Of a stretch of DNA of 64,000 nucleotides, positions 18,758 to 28,230 are shown piece by piece; the stretch's first letter is position 1, and each line of letters starts with the position of its first letter. Where the stretch lies: the NCBI RefSeq assembly GCF_018119405.1, contig NZ_JAGPWC010000013.1, positions 1 through 64,000 of the forward strand, read 5' to 3'. Origin of the DNA: Massilia sp. ST3 (lineage in GTDB: Bacteria > Pseudomonadota > Gammaproteobacteria > Burkholderiales > Burkholderiaceae_D). The position numbers were made by a program, and so were the translations under genes. The notes below the pieces were generated by a model that did not search any database, was not told the origin of the DNA, and worked only from the letters and a program-made list of their open reading frames with translations.

Positions 18758-19483
18758 ATGCCCCGCTTCTACGTTTCCCAGGCGCTGATTCCCGGCGCCA
18801 CCGTCGACCTCCCCGAGGCCGTCGCCCACCACCTGCACGTGGTGCGCCAGCAGCCGGGCGCCGCCCTCACCCTGTTCAACGGCGAGGGCGGCCAGTACCG
18901 CGCTTCGCTCGCCGAGATCGGCAAGCGGCGCGCCAGCGCCCTGGTGGAAGCCTTCGAAGAAGTCGAGGCCGAGGCGCCCTACCCCGTCACCCTGGCCCAG
19001 GGCCTGCCCGAGGGGTCGAAGATGGACTGGATCGTCGAGAAGGCGGTGGAACTGGGCGTGGCGGGAATCCAGCCGCTGGCGGCCCAGCGCAGCGTGGTGC
19101 GCCTGTCGGGCGAACGGGCGGAAAAGCGCCAGGCCCACTGGCAGGGGGTGATCGTGGCCGCTTCCGAACAGAGCGGACGCAACCGCCTGGCCCGGCTGCA
19201 TCCGCTGGCGGATGTGCAGCCATGGCTGGCGACCTCCAGCGAGGGTCCGCGCATCCTGCTCAGCCCGCGCGCCACCCAGTCGCTGGCGGCCTGGGCCCGG
19301 GCCACGCCGGCGCAGGCCGCGACCCTGCTGGTCGGTCCCGAGGGCGGCTTTACCCCGCAGGAGGAAGAGGCGGCGATCGCGGCGGGCGCCCTGTCGCTTT
19401 CGATGGGGCCGCGCGTGCTCCGCACCGAGACCGCCGGGCTGGCGGCGCTGGCCATCTTGGCCGGGGCCTGGGGCGCCATCTAG
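18758..19483 (+). CDS. rsmE: 16S rRNA (uracil1498-N3)-methyltransferase
   Basis: 241 aa, a normal RsmE. It methylates U1498 of 16S rRNA in the assembled 30S subunit using SAM. An N-terminal PUA-like domain (MPRFYVSQAL, AHHLHVVRQQPG) is followed by a knotted SPOUT domain with the SAM-binding loop motifs LLVGPEGGFTPQE and LRTETAGLAAL. It stands alone, divergent from tkt, and is followed by a palindromic repeat element and a terminator. Confidence 0.95.
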   Translation: MPRFYVSQALIPGATVDLPEAVAHHLHVVRQQPGAALTLFNGEGGQYRASLAEIGKRRASALVEAFEEVEAEAPYPVTLAQGLPEGSKMDWIVEKAVELGVAGIQPLAAQRSVVRLSGERAEKRQAHWQGVIVAASEQSGRNRLARLHPLADVQPWLATSSEGPRILLSPRATQSLAAWARATPAQAATLLVGPEGGFTPQEEEAAIAAGALSLSMGPRVLRTETAGLAALAILAGAWGAI

Positions 19484-19501
19484 GCCTGCTGCATATATAT
19501 A

Positions 19502-19612
19502 GTAGGGTGGACGGGTCTCCCGTCCACGCGGTGATAGTTGGCGGTGCCGTTTTCCCCACACTGGCCGGGAGACGATGTTTGAACGCGTGGACGGGAAACC
19601 CGTCCACCCTAC
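19502..19612. repeat. REP/BIME-like paired palindromic element
   Basis: Two 29-bp units (19502-19530 and 19584-19612) are inverted copies of each other with one mismatch, 53 bp apart. Each unit is itself a hairpin (GTGGACGGG / CCCGTCCAC). The nested symmetry and the position between convergent genes match bacterial interspersed mosaic elements built from REP sequences. No REP-associated transposase (RAYT) is in the window. Confidence 0.75.
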
Positions 19613-19652
19613 AAAAAAAGCCCGCTGACAGATCGCTCTGTCAGCGGGCTTT
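19613..19652 (-). terminator. Strong terminator between rsmE and TonB receptor
   Basis: A perfect 15-bp stem AAAGCCCGCTGACAG / CTGTCAGCGGGCTTT (19617-19631 and 19638-19652) with a 6-base loop. On the minus strand it is followed by seven T, so it ends the receptor transcript; it may also act on the rsmE side. Confidence 0.92.
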
Positions 19653-19699
19653 GTGCTCTTCGCTGCAGCGGCATCGCTGCCGCCGCATGACTCAGGCGC

Positions 19700-22540
19700 T
19701 TAGAACGTGTAGTTCAGGCCCAGGCTGAAGGAACGGCCGATGGCGCCGGCCTGGTGCATTGCCGAGTTGTACTGCGACAGGTTGTTGCCTGCCGAGCCGT
19801 AGGTCGCGACGTCGATCGGCGGTTCGCGGTCGAACACGTTCAGGACCGAGCCCTTCAAGGTCAGGTTGTCGTTGAACTTGTAGGTCACGTTCAGGTTCGT
19901 GGTCGTGAACGAACGGATGGTGCAGTACGAAGCCGGCATGCCGTTCAGGTCGAACATGGTGCGGCCGCCCACGTCGTGCGCTGCGGTCGAGCAGTCGTTG
20001 GCGCCGACCGACGGGTCGAGTGCCGAGTACTTGTCAACCCAGTTCACGGTGGTGGTGATGGCCAGCGGGCCACGGTCCCAGCCCAGGGTGAAGTTGGCGC
20101 GGTTCTTCGGGTTGCCGGTGTTGCCGCCGACTGCCGAAGGACCGTGGGTGCCTGCCAGCTGGATCTTCTCGGTGCCGGTGTCGATCTCGTAGCCGAAGGT
20201 GTGCGCGAAGTTCAGGCTGGTGCGCAGGTTGCCCATGGCGCCCATGCGGTGGCGGTAGGACAGGTCCAGCTCCAGGCCGTGGGTTTCCACGCCGCCCAGG
20301 TTGACGTACGGGGTCGGACCGTAGGCGATGAAGCCGACCGACGGGGTGCCGACCACCAGGCTGCCGTCGGCGGCGCGGATCTCGGTCGGGACGGCCGGGT
20401 TACGCACCCAGTCCGGGGTGAAGCCAGGCACCGACACGGCCGAGGTGATCTGGCCGGTCATCTTGATGCGGTAGTAGTCCAGGGTTGCGGACAGGCCCTG
20501 GATTGGTTCCACGATCACACCCAGGGTGTAGCTCTTGGCCTTTTCCGGTTCCACGTCGGCTTCGGTGGTCTGCACGTAGGTCGGCTGGATACCGCACGCC
20601 GCCGGCACGTTGCCCGGGGTGTTGATATTGCCGTCAGCGCACAGGACCGGATCGTCGATACCGTTAAACAGGAAGAACGAACCGGCGTTGCCCACTTCCG
20701 AGGCGTTCGGTGCACGGAAGCCCTTGTCGAAGGAGCCGCGCAGCGCGAACATCTTGTTCGGCGACCACTTGAACTTGGCCGACGGGGTGAACGAGTTGCC
20801 GTAGGTGTCGTAATGGTCGTAACGCGCCGACAGGTTCATTTCCAGCGACTTGATCGGGTTCGCGCTCAGTTCGGCGAACACGGCGGTGTTCTTTTCTTCG
20901 CCGAAGACGAAGGCCGAGGTGTTGGCCACGGTGCCGTTCGCGGTCAGCGGCGAAGCCGGCGAGTTCTGCGACTTGTCGTGGTAGTGGAAGCCGGCCGCTG
21001 CCTTCAGCTGGCCTTCGCCCAGTTGCATCAGGTCGCGGCTGGCCGCGATGTCGAAGTAGGTCAGGTCCGACTCGAGGGTGTTGTCGAAGACCGGCGCCAC
21101 TTGCGCGAGGATGCCAGGCGAGTTGCCGCCCAGTGGGTTGAAGGTGTTGTTGTTGACGGCGTTGATCAGCGCCACGCGGTTGACGTAACCCGAGTAGGTG
21201 ATGTCGGTCTTGACCTTGCTGTAGCCGAGCGCGGCGTTGATGTCCCAGCCCATTGCGCTACCGTTCAGGTCGGCGGCGAAGCGGGTGGCGCGCGAAGTGT
21301 TGTCCGACTGGATGCCGGCGCCGGCTTCGGTGACGTAGCCGTACAGGCGGGCAGGTGCGCCCAGGCGGTTCAGCGGGTGGGTGGCAGGCAGCAGGGTGCT
21401 CGGGATACGGCCCACGCCCGGGGTCAGCACGCCGTTGTTATAGGTCGTGAAGCCGGCGAAGGTGCTGGCCGAGAAGGTGGTCGGGGTGCCGCGGTTGTTC
21501 TGGCTGTGGCGCTCGAACATCGAGGCCTTCATCGACAGGGTCCAGTCGTCGTTCAGCTTCTTGGTGGCGCCCACCAGGAGGTTGAGGTTGTCCGACGGCG
21601 GGGCGATCCACGACCAGACGTCGCGCACCATGCAGTTGCCTGCGCGATAGAGTTGGTAGTTGCAGCTCGGGTCCAGGAACTGGAAGTTGGCCGGGTTGTT
21701 CGCACCGCCGGCGCCCGGGGTGTACAGGAACGGCGAGCTGGCCGGGGTCAGGAAGTTGTTCAGTGCGGTCGGGACACCGCGGCGCAGGTCGTAGCCACCG
21801 CGCGAGCGGTAGTCGCCGTTGGCCCATTCGCGGTCATCGCGCTGCGACAGGCGAACGCCTTCCTGGTCGCGGTACTCGATGCTGCCGAAGACGTTGAAGC
21901 CCTGTTCGTCCAGGTCGCCGAAGCCCGAGGTGATCGAGGCCTTCTTGGTGCGCGCGCCGCCGTGCTGTGCATGGCCGGCTTCCGCGTTCAGGCGGGTGCC
22001 GTTGAACTTCTTCTTCAGGATGATGTTGACCACGCCTGCGACTGCGTCCGAGCCGTAGATCGAGGATGCGCCGCCCTTCAGGACTTCGACGCGGTCGATC
22101 AGGTCGAACGGGATGTTCGAGACGTCGACGAACGAGCGCTGGGCGTCGTCCGACAGCGGGTAGGAAGCAACACGGTGGCCATCGACCAGGACCAGGGTCA
22201 GGCCGACGGTCAGGCCGCGCAGCGAGACGCCCGATGCGCCGTTCGCGAACGCGCCCGGGAAGCCGGTGCCCAGTGCGCCCTGGCCGTTGGCGGCCAGTTC
22301 ACCCAGGATCTCGGCGACCGAGGTCTTGCCGGTCTTGACCATTTCGTCGGCGGTGATCACCTGGATCGGGCTCGGGGTTTCGATGTCCGAACGGCTGATC
22401 AGCGAGCCGGTCACGACCACGCGCTGCGGTGCCTGGGCGGCCGGCGCCTGGTCCTGGGCCATCGCGGGAGCGCCGATCAGCGCGCCGCTGGCGACCACGC
22501 ATGCGACCGCGAATGGCAACGACTTCATCTTAAACGTCAT
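19700..22540 (-). CDS. TonB-dependent outer-membrane receptor
   Basis: 946 aa from the ATG at 22540, with AGAAGGAGAAG as ribosome site. A signal peptide ends near AMA-QDQ (about residue 28). A TonB-box-like QRVVVTGSLI leads into the plug (about 40-170; LVLVDGHR, VLKGGASSIYGSDAVAGVVNIILKK), then a beta-barrel ending in SLGLNYTF. Plug motifs closely resemble those of the receptor at 10.1-13.0 kb, so they are related but not recent duplicates. It takes up an unknown substrate with TonB energy. No dedicated inner-membrane transporter or hydrolase lies beside it. Confidence 0.93.
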   Translation of the reverse strand: MTFKMKSLPFAVACVVASGALIGAPAMAQDQAPAAQAPQRVVVTGSLISRSDIETPSPIQVITADEMVKTGKTSVAEILGELAANGQGALGTGFPGAFANGASGVSLRGLTVGLTLVLVDGHRVASYPLSDDAQRSFVDVSNIPFDLIDRVEVLKGGASSIYGSDAVAGVVNIILKKKFNGTRLNAEAGHAQHGGARTKKASITSGFGDLDEQGFNVFGSIEYRDQEGVRLSQRDDREWANGDYRSRGGYDLRRGVPTALNNFLTPASSPFLYTPGAGGANNPANFQFLDPSCNYQLYRAGNCMVRDVWSWIAPPSDNLNLLVGATKKLNDDWTLSMKASMFERHSQNNRGTPTTFSASTFAGFTTYNNGVLTPGVGRIPSTLLPATHPLNRLGAPARLYGYVTEAGAGIQSDNTSRATRFAADLNGSAMGWDINAALGYSKVKTDITYSGYVNRVALINAVNNNTFNPLGGNSPGILAQVAPVFDNTLESDLTYFDIAASRDLMQLGEGQLKAAAGFHYHDKSQNSPASPLTANGTVANTSAFVFGEEKNTAVFAELSANPIKSLEMNLSARYDHYDTYGNSFTPSAKFKWSPNKMFALRGSFDKGFRAPNASEVGNAGSFFLFNGIDDPVLCADGNINTPGNVPAACGIQPTYVQTTEADVEPEKAKSYTLGVIVEPIQGLSATLDYYRIKMTGQITSAVSVPGFTPDWVRNPAVPTEIRAADGSLVVGTPSVGFIAYGPTPYVNLGGVETHGLELDLSYRHRMGAMGNLRTSLNFAHTFGYEIDTGTEKIQLAGTHGPSAVGGNTGNPKNRANFTLGWDRGPLAITTTVNWVDKYSALDPSVGANDCSTAAHDVGGRTMFDLNGMPASYCTIRSFTTTNLNVTYKFNDNLTLKGSVLNVFDREPPIDVATYGSAGNNLSQYNSAMHQAGAIGRSFSLGLNYTF

Positions 22541-22761
22541 GAATACTTCTCCTTCTGTGCTTTTTCTCGAAGTGGTTTGTGCCCGCGCCGGTTTCCCAAG
22601 CGCAAGGCGTCTCCTTCAAACCTGAAGCGTCAGCTGCACGCTACCTGCCGTTTCCGGCGGGGTTGGAGGATCGTTTACGACCATTACTGCGTCTGCTTCC
22701 GCCGCTTTTTTAGGTGCGGCGTTATTTTCCTAGCCGCCGATTAGGACGGATACTCTCAACC

Positions 22762-22786
22762 AATGTTTGCCTTTAAACCAAACATT
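22762..22786. promoter_or_regulatory. Dyad upstream of TonB receptor, possible operator
   Basis: A perfect 8-bp inverted repeat AATGTTTG-N9-CAAACATT, about 220-245 bp upstream of the receptor start. Its distance from the start resembles that of the dyad before the receptor at 10140, though the sequence differs. Confidence 0.35.
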
Positions 22787-23170
22787 ATTTAAGTGGACAC
22801 ATAAAACCATAGCAAAACCGTAAGTGTCAACGGAACGCAAGTTCGCCCTAGTATGAAAAACAACACTTTAATTTGTGGAAAAGTAGTTCCGGACGTCTGT
22901 GGTGCATCGCAACAAGAATCAGAACCTTCCCTGCCATGCAAGCTCAAGAAGGAGACAAAAGACGCCAGAATCCCATTTCTTGACAGAGGATTGCGCGCTT
23001 ACCGCATTGCAACACGGTAGTTTTGGTTTGGTCGAATGAAAGATTGTTTGTATGCATCGGATATGCACCGGGTCTGCATTTGCACTATTTCGTTAGCGCA
23101 AAAGGCTAGTTGCAGGAACACAACACCGGCATCGAGTTCCACCATGCAAGGGGGAAAAGGACCCGTAAAA

Positions 23171-23194
23171 GAAAAGGCCGCCTGAAAGGCGGCC
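23171..23194 (-). terminator. Terminator of Oar-like receptor
   Basis: An 8-bp stem GGCCGCCT/AGGCGGCC with a 3-base loop is followed on the minus strand by TTTTCTTTT. It lies about 40 bp after the stop codon. Confidence 0.85.
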
Positions 23195-23232
23195 CGGCGA
23201 ATACGACCGGACGAATCCGGCCGGATCGCGTA

Positions 23233-26178
23233 TTAGAACTCGTATTGCGCCATGAAGCGGAAGCTGCGGCCAGGCTGGTAACCGATCGGCTGCAGGTAGA
23301 TCGGATTCGGGCTGCCCTGCGAGCTTTCGCCGGCTTCTTCCACGCTGGTCACGCCGCGCTCGTTGAAGACGTTCAGGACGTCGACCGAGAACGTGGTGCC
23401 CTTCAGCCACTTCGGCGTATAGGTCGCCTGCAGGCCCAGTTCACGGGTCCATTCGAGGCGGCCCACGGTGCCGCGCGGGTTCAGCTGGCGATTGCACCAG
23501 AACGAGCCTGCGCCGTAGAAGATCGACACTTCATCCAGGTTGCCGGCGTAGTAGCCCAGGCAGTTCAGCGGACGGCCGCTCTGCACGATCAGGTTCGCGC
23601 CGACACGCCATTCCGGCGTCGCCTGGTAGGCGCCGAACAGCTTCAGGGTATGGCGGCGGTCGTTCGGCAGGTCGCCGTACGAGCCTTCCATCAGGCCCGG
23701 GTAATCCCAGTCCTGGCTGATGCCGGCGTCATCCTGGCCGATGTCCGACTTGACGTAGCCTTCGGTGTTGCCGCGGGTCTTGGACCAGACATAGGAGCCC
23801 TGCAGGTTCCAGACGCCGTCCCACGCGCGCTCGAAGGTGAATTCGAGTGCGGTGTACTTGCGCTCGGGCTGGGCAAAGCCGAGCGAGGCTGCCGGGATCT
23901 TGACCGCGGTCAGGCCCTTGCCGTCTTCGAGATCGATGTTGGCGGTCAGGTCGCCGCCCGGGTTGTACAGGAAGCAGTGGTCGATCGCGCCTTCGATGAT
24001 GCCGGCCTGGTCTTCGGTGTAGCCGTTGGCCAGCGCCCAGTCGCGTGCGCCCGGGCCGTTGCACATGTCGTCCATGACGCGCTTGAGCTTACGGTAGGTC
24101 ACTTTCGCACCGACGGACCAGCGGTTCGCCAGGGCCTGCTGCACGCCCAGGATGAACTCGTCCTGGTACATCGGTTCGATATCCGGATCCACCACCGAAC
24201 GCGGGTCGCCGGCTTCGCCATTCGAGGCCACCACGCGCTCGCCCAGCTGGGCGCCGCGGCCCGGACGCTGGAAGGCGTCGTTGCTGTTGCTGCCGGTGTA
24301 GCGGTAGAAGTCGGTGTAGTCCAGTTCGGCGCCCGACAGGCGCACGTTGGTGTTCGACATCACCGGAATGTAGTAGCGGCCGGCATTCGCGAACACCTTG
24401 GTCTGCTGGTTGCCCTGCACGTCCCAGCTCAGGCCGAGGCGCGGCGCGATGGTGTTGTCGACCTTGATGAAGGTCTTGCCATCGGCGTTCAGGTTCTCGA
24501 AGGACTCGCTGCGGACACCGATGTTGGCCACCAGGTTCTTGGTGACCTGCCAGTTGTCTTCGAGGTAGTAGGCCGAGTTCTTGGTGGTGAACGAACCGCC
24601 GTTCTCGAAGTGGCGCGCTTCGACGTAGTCGAAGGCGGCGCCGGTATCGTTGACATAGCCGCTCGACAGGCGGCCACCCGGTGCAACGGTCTTGATATAG
24701 ACGCGCTCGCCGCCGCTGCTCACGCTGCCGCTGATGACTTCGTATTCGTCGTTGTCCAGGCCGAAGCGCAGGCCGTGGTCGCCCAGGTTCCATTCGGCGT
24801 CGAGACGGAAGGCCTTGCGCTCGTCCTTGGCGTCGGGACGGTTGGTCGAGGCCGCGGTCGCGCAGCCCAGCACGCGGGTCGGCGAGCTGCGGTTGTCGGT
24901 GGTGTACGGGCAGGCTGCCGAGCCGATGTTCTCGCCGTTGTTGTAGCGGCCCAGGCCGGCCAGCGCCGAGATGGTGAAGTCGTCGGTCAGCCACGAGGTG
25001 TACTTGGCGATGACGTTCTCGCCGCCGATGGTGTATTCGTCGGGCAGCTTCTCTTCGGTACGCGATTCGGTGTACGGCGTGGCCAGCTTCCAGGTGCGGA
25101 CCTTGTCCTTGCTCTTGTCGCTGAAGGCGGTCAATTCGAGCAGGTTCTCGTCGGTGATGTTCCAGTCCGCCTTCACCAGGAAGCGCGGGGTGTTGGTCTT
25201 GTACTGGGTCAGGGTGCTGGCGCCGTAGATCTTGCGCTCGATGTCCGCGCCCTGGACCAGGCCGAAGATGAACAGCTTGTCCTCGATGACCGGGCCGCCG
25301 GCCCAGACGTTCATCTGCAGGTCGTCCAGGCCGCCCGGACGCTCGCTCTGGATCCAGCGGCCGGTGCTCGGGCTCTTCTCGTGGTAGATCTCGCTCGCGC
25401 GCATGTCGGCCGGAGTCCAGATGACGTTGGCGCCGCCCTTCCACTCGTTGGTGCCGCGCTTCGTGGTCACGGACAGCACGCCGCCCAGCGAACGGCCGTA
25501 CTCGGGGCCGTAGCCGCCGGTCTTGACCTGCTGCTGCGCGATCGCTTCGAACGGGACCTGGTTGAAGGCCACGCCGTTGAGCATGTTGGTGACGTTGAAG
25601 CCGTTGATGTAGTAGACGTTCTCGGCCGGCGATGCGCCGCCCAGCGAAGGCACGTTACCGGCGCGCAGGGTGGTCTGGCCGATACGCGAGTCGCCGCGGG
25701 TCGCGCCCGGGGCCAGCAGGGCCACGGCGGTCACGTCGCGCGAGACCGGGATGCGGTCGATCGCGGCTTCGCTCAGGACCATGCTCGACTCCGGCGACTT
25801 GACGTCGATACGGGAAACGCGGCCGGTCACGACCACGGTATTGGTCACGGCTTCGAAGCTGGCGGTGGTGCCCTCCCCGGCCTGGACCGCCACCTGGCGT
25901 TCCTCGGTGCTGCCGTTCGGCAGCTTGGCGCGCACCACGTAGCTGCCCGGCGGCAGCTGTGTCATCTGGTAGTCGCCCTTCTGGTTGACCGTCAGCGTGC
26001 GCGAAAAACCGATCGACTTGTTTTCGATGGTGATCACGGTGCCGGCGGCGGCGCGGCCGACGATGTCGCCGGCCGAGTTCGACGCGGCGATGGCGTTGCC
26101 GGATACGGCAACCGCGCCCACGGAGGCGGCGAACGCGATGGTCAGCGCGCGTGCCAGGACTGTCTTTCTAAACATCAT
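23233..26178 (-). CDS. Oar-like TonB-dependent receptor with carboxypeptidase-regulatory-like domain
   Basis: 981 aa. A signal peptide ends near AIA-ASN (about residue 32). An N-terminal carboxypeptidase regulatory-like beta-sandwich follows (about 40-110: GTVITIENKSIGFSRTLTVN, GDYQMTQLPPGSYVVRAKL), then a plug with VYYINGFNVTNMLNG and a barrel ending FRFMAQYEF. This layout is that of Oar/OmpA-related TonB receptors, which in other bacteria secrete or import proteins and large molecules. The ribosome site AGGAAAATCAC precedes tandem ATGs at 26178 and 26175. It is a different family from the other two receptors here. Substrate unknown. Confidence 0.92.
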   Translation of the reverse strand: MMFRKTVLARALTIAFAASVGAVAVSGNAIAASNSAGDIVGRAAAGTVITIENKSIGFSRTLTVNQKGDYQMTQLPPGSYVVRAKLPNGSTEERQVAVQAGEGTTASFEAVTNTVVVTGRVSRIDVKSPESSMVLSEAAIDRIPVSRDVTAVALLAPGATRGDSRIGQTTLRAGNVPSLGGASPAENVYYINGFNVTNMLNGVAFNQVPFEAIAQQQVKTGGYGPEYGRSLGGVLSVTTKRGTNEWKGGANVIWTPADMRASEIYHEKSPSTGRWIQSERPGGLDDLQMNVWAGGPVIEDKLFIFGLVQGADIERKIYGASTLTQYKTNTPRFLVKADWNITDENLLELTAFSDKSKDKVRTWKLATPYTESRTEEKLPDEYTIGGENVIAKYTSWLTDDFTISALAGLGRYNNGENIGSAACPYTTDNRSSPTRVLGCATAASTNRPDAKDERKAFRLDAEWNLGDHGLRFGLDNDEYEVISGSVSSGGERVYIKTVAPGGRLSSGYVNDTGAAFDYVEARHFENGGSFTTKNSAYYLEDNWQVTKNLVANIGVRSESFENLNADGKTFIKVDNTIAPRLGLSWDVQGNQQTKVFANAGRYYIPVMSNTNVRLSGAELDYTDFYRYTGSNSNDAFQRPGRGAQLGERVVASNGEAGDPRSVVDPDIEPMYQDEFILGVQQALANRWSVGAKVTYRKLKRVMDDMCNGPGARDWALANGYTEDQAGIIEGAIDHCFLYNPGGDLTANIDLEDGKGLTAVKIPAASLGFAQPERKYTALEFTFERAWDGVWNLQGSYVWSKTRGNTEGYVKSDIGQDDAGISQDWDYPGLMEGSYGDLPNDRRHTLKLFGAYQATPEWRVGANLIVQSGRPLNCLGYYAGNLDEVSIFYGAGSFWCNRQLNPRGTVGRLEWTRELGLQATYTPKWLKGTTFSVDVLNVFNERGVTSVEEAGESSQGSPNPIYLQPIGYQPGRSFRFMAQYEF

Positions 26179-26613
26179 GTGATTTTCCTAGTTAATGGCT
26201 GGCGGCAAGCCAGCTGTGGTTATTTTTACAAATCACGGACCACCCATTGCTTCTCCCGACTGCCAATGGATGCGCTCAACGGAAATTAATTTTTGTTAAC
26301 TTTGTTGCGCATATGCATGGAATCACGGGCCATATGCATGTGTCAACGAAGCGGATATTCGATTTGTCAAAAAACAACGGATTCTATGAATCATCAATAC
26401 TTGGTGTAAATATCCGCGATCTTCGCGAAAGTTAACTATGATCATCGTATTTACGTCATAAAAACGTACATACATTTTTGGTAATGTATTGACAAGATTG
26501 TGTCTTCCCGGCGCCTTGCGGGGAGAGGCTGAAGGTTTTCCTTGCAGGAAGGAGTCCGGTAAAATAGCGGTTTCGCCTTTCCTATTTTTGTTGCCTCACT
26601 AGCAACCACTCCC
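26179..26613. other. Divergent intergenic region with direct repeats
   Basis: 435 bases, AT-rich, between the divergent Oar-like receptor and the FAD dehydrogenase; no gene. The 10-mer CATATGCATG occurs twice (26310-26319 and 26331-26340), exactly 21 bp apart, about 130-160 bp upstream of the receptor start. That is two helical turns, as expected for tandem binding of one regulator. Confidence 0.5.
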
Positions 26614-28230
26614 ATGCTCCGAATTAACGAACTCAAGCTCCCCCTGAACCATCCGGAACCCGCCCTGCGCGCCGCCATCCTGGCCCGCCTGGGCATTACG
26701 GATGCCGACCTGATCGACTTCAGCGTGTTCAAGCGCAGCTACGATGCGCGCAAGAAGGCGGCCATCGTTCTGATCTACTCGATCGACGCCCAGGTGCGCG
26801 ACGAGGCCGCCGTGCTGGCGCGCCTGTCCAGGGACCAGCACGTGATGCCCTCGCCCGACACCGGCTACAAGTTCGTCGAGGCCGGCAGGCCGGCTGCGGG
26901 CACGCCGCGCCCGGTGGTGATCGGCATGGGACCTTGCGGCATGTTCGTGGCCCTGATCCTGGCGCAGATGGGCCTGAATCCGATCGTGCTGGAGCGCGGC
27001 AAGGTCGTGCGCGAGCGCACCGTCGACACCTTCGGCTTCTGGCGCAAGCGCAAGCTGAACACCGAGTCGAACGTGCAGTTCGGCGAAGGCGGCGCCGGCA
27101 CCTTCTCGGACGGCAAGCTGTACAGCCAGATCAAGGATCCCAAGCACTACGGCCGCAAGGTGCTGACCGAGTTCGTCAAGGCCGGCGCGCCGGACGAGAT
27201 CATGTACGTGAGCAAGCCGCACATCGGCACCTTCCGCCTCGTCAAGATGGTCGAGCAGATCCGCGCCGAGATCGAGGCGCTGGGCGGCGAGATCCGCTTC
27301 GAATCAAGGGTCGAGGACGTGCTGGTGAGCGAAGAGAACGGCGTGCGCCAGGTCCAGGGCGTGCGCCTGGCCAGCGGCGAGGAGATTCCGACCCGCCACC
27401 TGACCATCGCGATCGGCCACAGCGCGCGCGACACCTTCCAGATGCTCTACGACCGCGGGGTCTACATCGAGGCCAAGCCCTTCTCGATCGGGTTCCGGGT
27501 CGAGCACCCGCAATCCCTGATCGACGTCTGCCGCTTCGGCCCCAATGCCGGCAACAAGCTGCTCGGCGCGGCCGACTACAAGATCGTGCACCACGCCTCG
27601 AACGGCCGTTCCGTGTACAGCTTCTGCATGTGCCCGGGCGGCACCGTGGTCGCCGCATCGAGCGAGGAAGGCCGCGTGGTCACCAACGGCATGAGCCAGT
27701 ATTCGCGCAACGAACGCAACGCCAACAGCGCCATCGTGGTCGGCATCACCCCCGAGGACTATCCGGGCCACCCACTGGCGGGCATCGCCTTCCAGCGCGA
27801 GCTGGAGTCGCGCGCCTTCGTGCTGGGCGGCGGCAACTACGACGCGCCGGGCCAGCTGATGGGCGACTTCGTGCGCGGCGTGCCCTCGAAGGAATTCGGT
27901 TCCGTGATCCCGTCCTTCAGGCCGGCGGTGCACCTGACCGACCTGGCGCCCTCGCTGCCGGAGTATGCGATCAGCGCCATGCGCGAGGCCTTCGTCGCCT
28001 TCGACAAGCAGATCAAGGGCTACTACAAGGAAGACGCGGTGCTGACCGGCGTGGAGACCCGCACGTCCTCGCCGATCCGCATCAAGCGCAACGACCACGA
28101 CCTGCAAAGCCTGAACACGCGCGGCCTGTTCCCGGCCGGCGAAGGCGCGGGCTACGCGGGCGGCATCATGTCGGCCGCGGTGGACGGCATCCGGGTCGCC
28201 GAGGCGGTCGCACTGGCAATGGCCGCTTGA
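26614..28230 (+). CDS. NAD(P)/FAD-dependent dehydrogenase (COG2509 type)
   Basis: 538 aa. An N-terminal region of about 90 residues (MLRINELKLPLNH..., rich in charged helices) precedes the FAD-binding Rossmann motif GMGPCGMF (about 105-112). Further FAD motifs include GEGGAGTFSDGKLYSQ and, near the end, GLFPAGEGAGYAGGIMSAAVDG. This is the uncharacterised dehydrogenase family often called FAD-dependent protein YhiN/COG2509-like; the reaction is not established. It overlaps the exporter gene behind it by one base (TGATG), so the two are translationally coupled. Confidence 0.88.
   Translation: MLRINELKLPLNHPEPALRAAILARLGITDADLIDFSVFKRSYDARKKAAIVLIYSIDAQVRDEAAVLARLSRDQHVMPSPDTGYKFVEAGRPAAGTPRPVVIGMGPCGMFVALILAQMGLNPIVLERGKVVRERTVDTFGFWRKRKLNTESNVQFGEGGAGTFSDGKLYSQIKDPKHYGRKVLTEFVKAGAPDEIMYVSKPHIGTFRLVKMVEQIRAEIEALGGEIRFESRVEDVLVSEENGVRQVQGVRLASGEEIPTRHLTIAIGHSARDTFQMLYDRGVYIEAKPFSIGFRVEHPQSLIDVCRFGPNAGNKLLGAADYKIVHHASNGRSVYSFCMCPGGTVVAASSEEGRVVTNGMSQYSRNERNANSAIVVGITPEDYPGHPLAGIAFQRELESRAFVLGGGNYDAPGQLMGDFVRGVPSKEFGSVIPSFRPAVHLTDLAPSLPEYAISAMREAFVAFDKQIKGYYKEDAVLTGVETRTSSPIRIKRNDHDLQSLNTRGLFPAGEGAGYAGGIMSAAVDGIRVAEAVALAMAA

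Larger units (their letters stand above)
22541..23232. other. Intergenic region between two TonB receptor genes
   Basis: 692 bases, AT-rich from about 22740 to 23110, with no supportable gene. It must hold the promoter of the receptor starting at 22540. A dyad at 22762-22786 and the terminator of the next gene at 23171-23194 are the only clear signals. A TTGACA on the plus strand near 22980 has no acceptable -10 and was not called. Confidence 0.6.

Noticed and set aside
22975-23005. TTGACA in the spacer between receptors as a plus-strand promoter
   Set aside because: No -10 hexamer at 16-18 bp and no plus-strand gene downstream.
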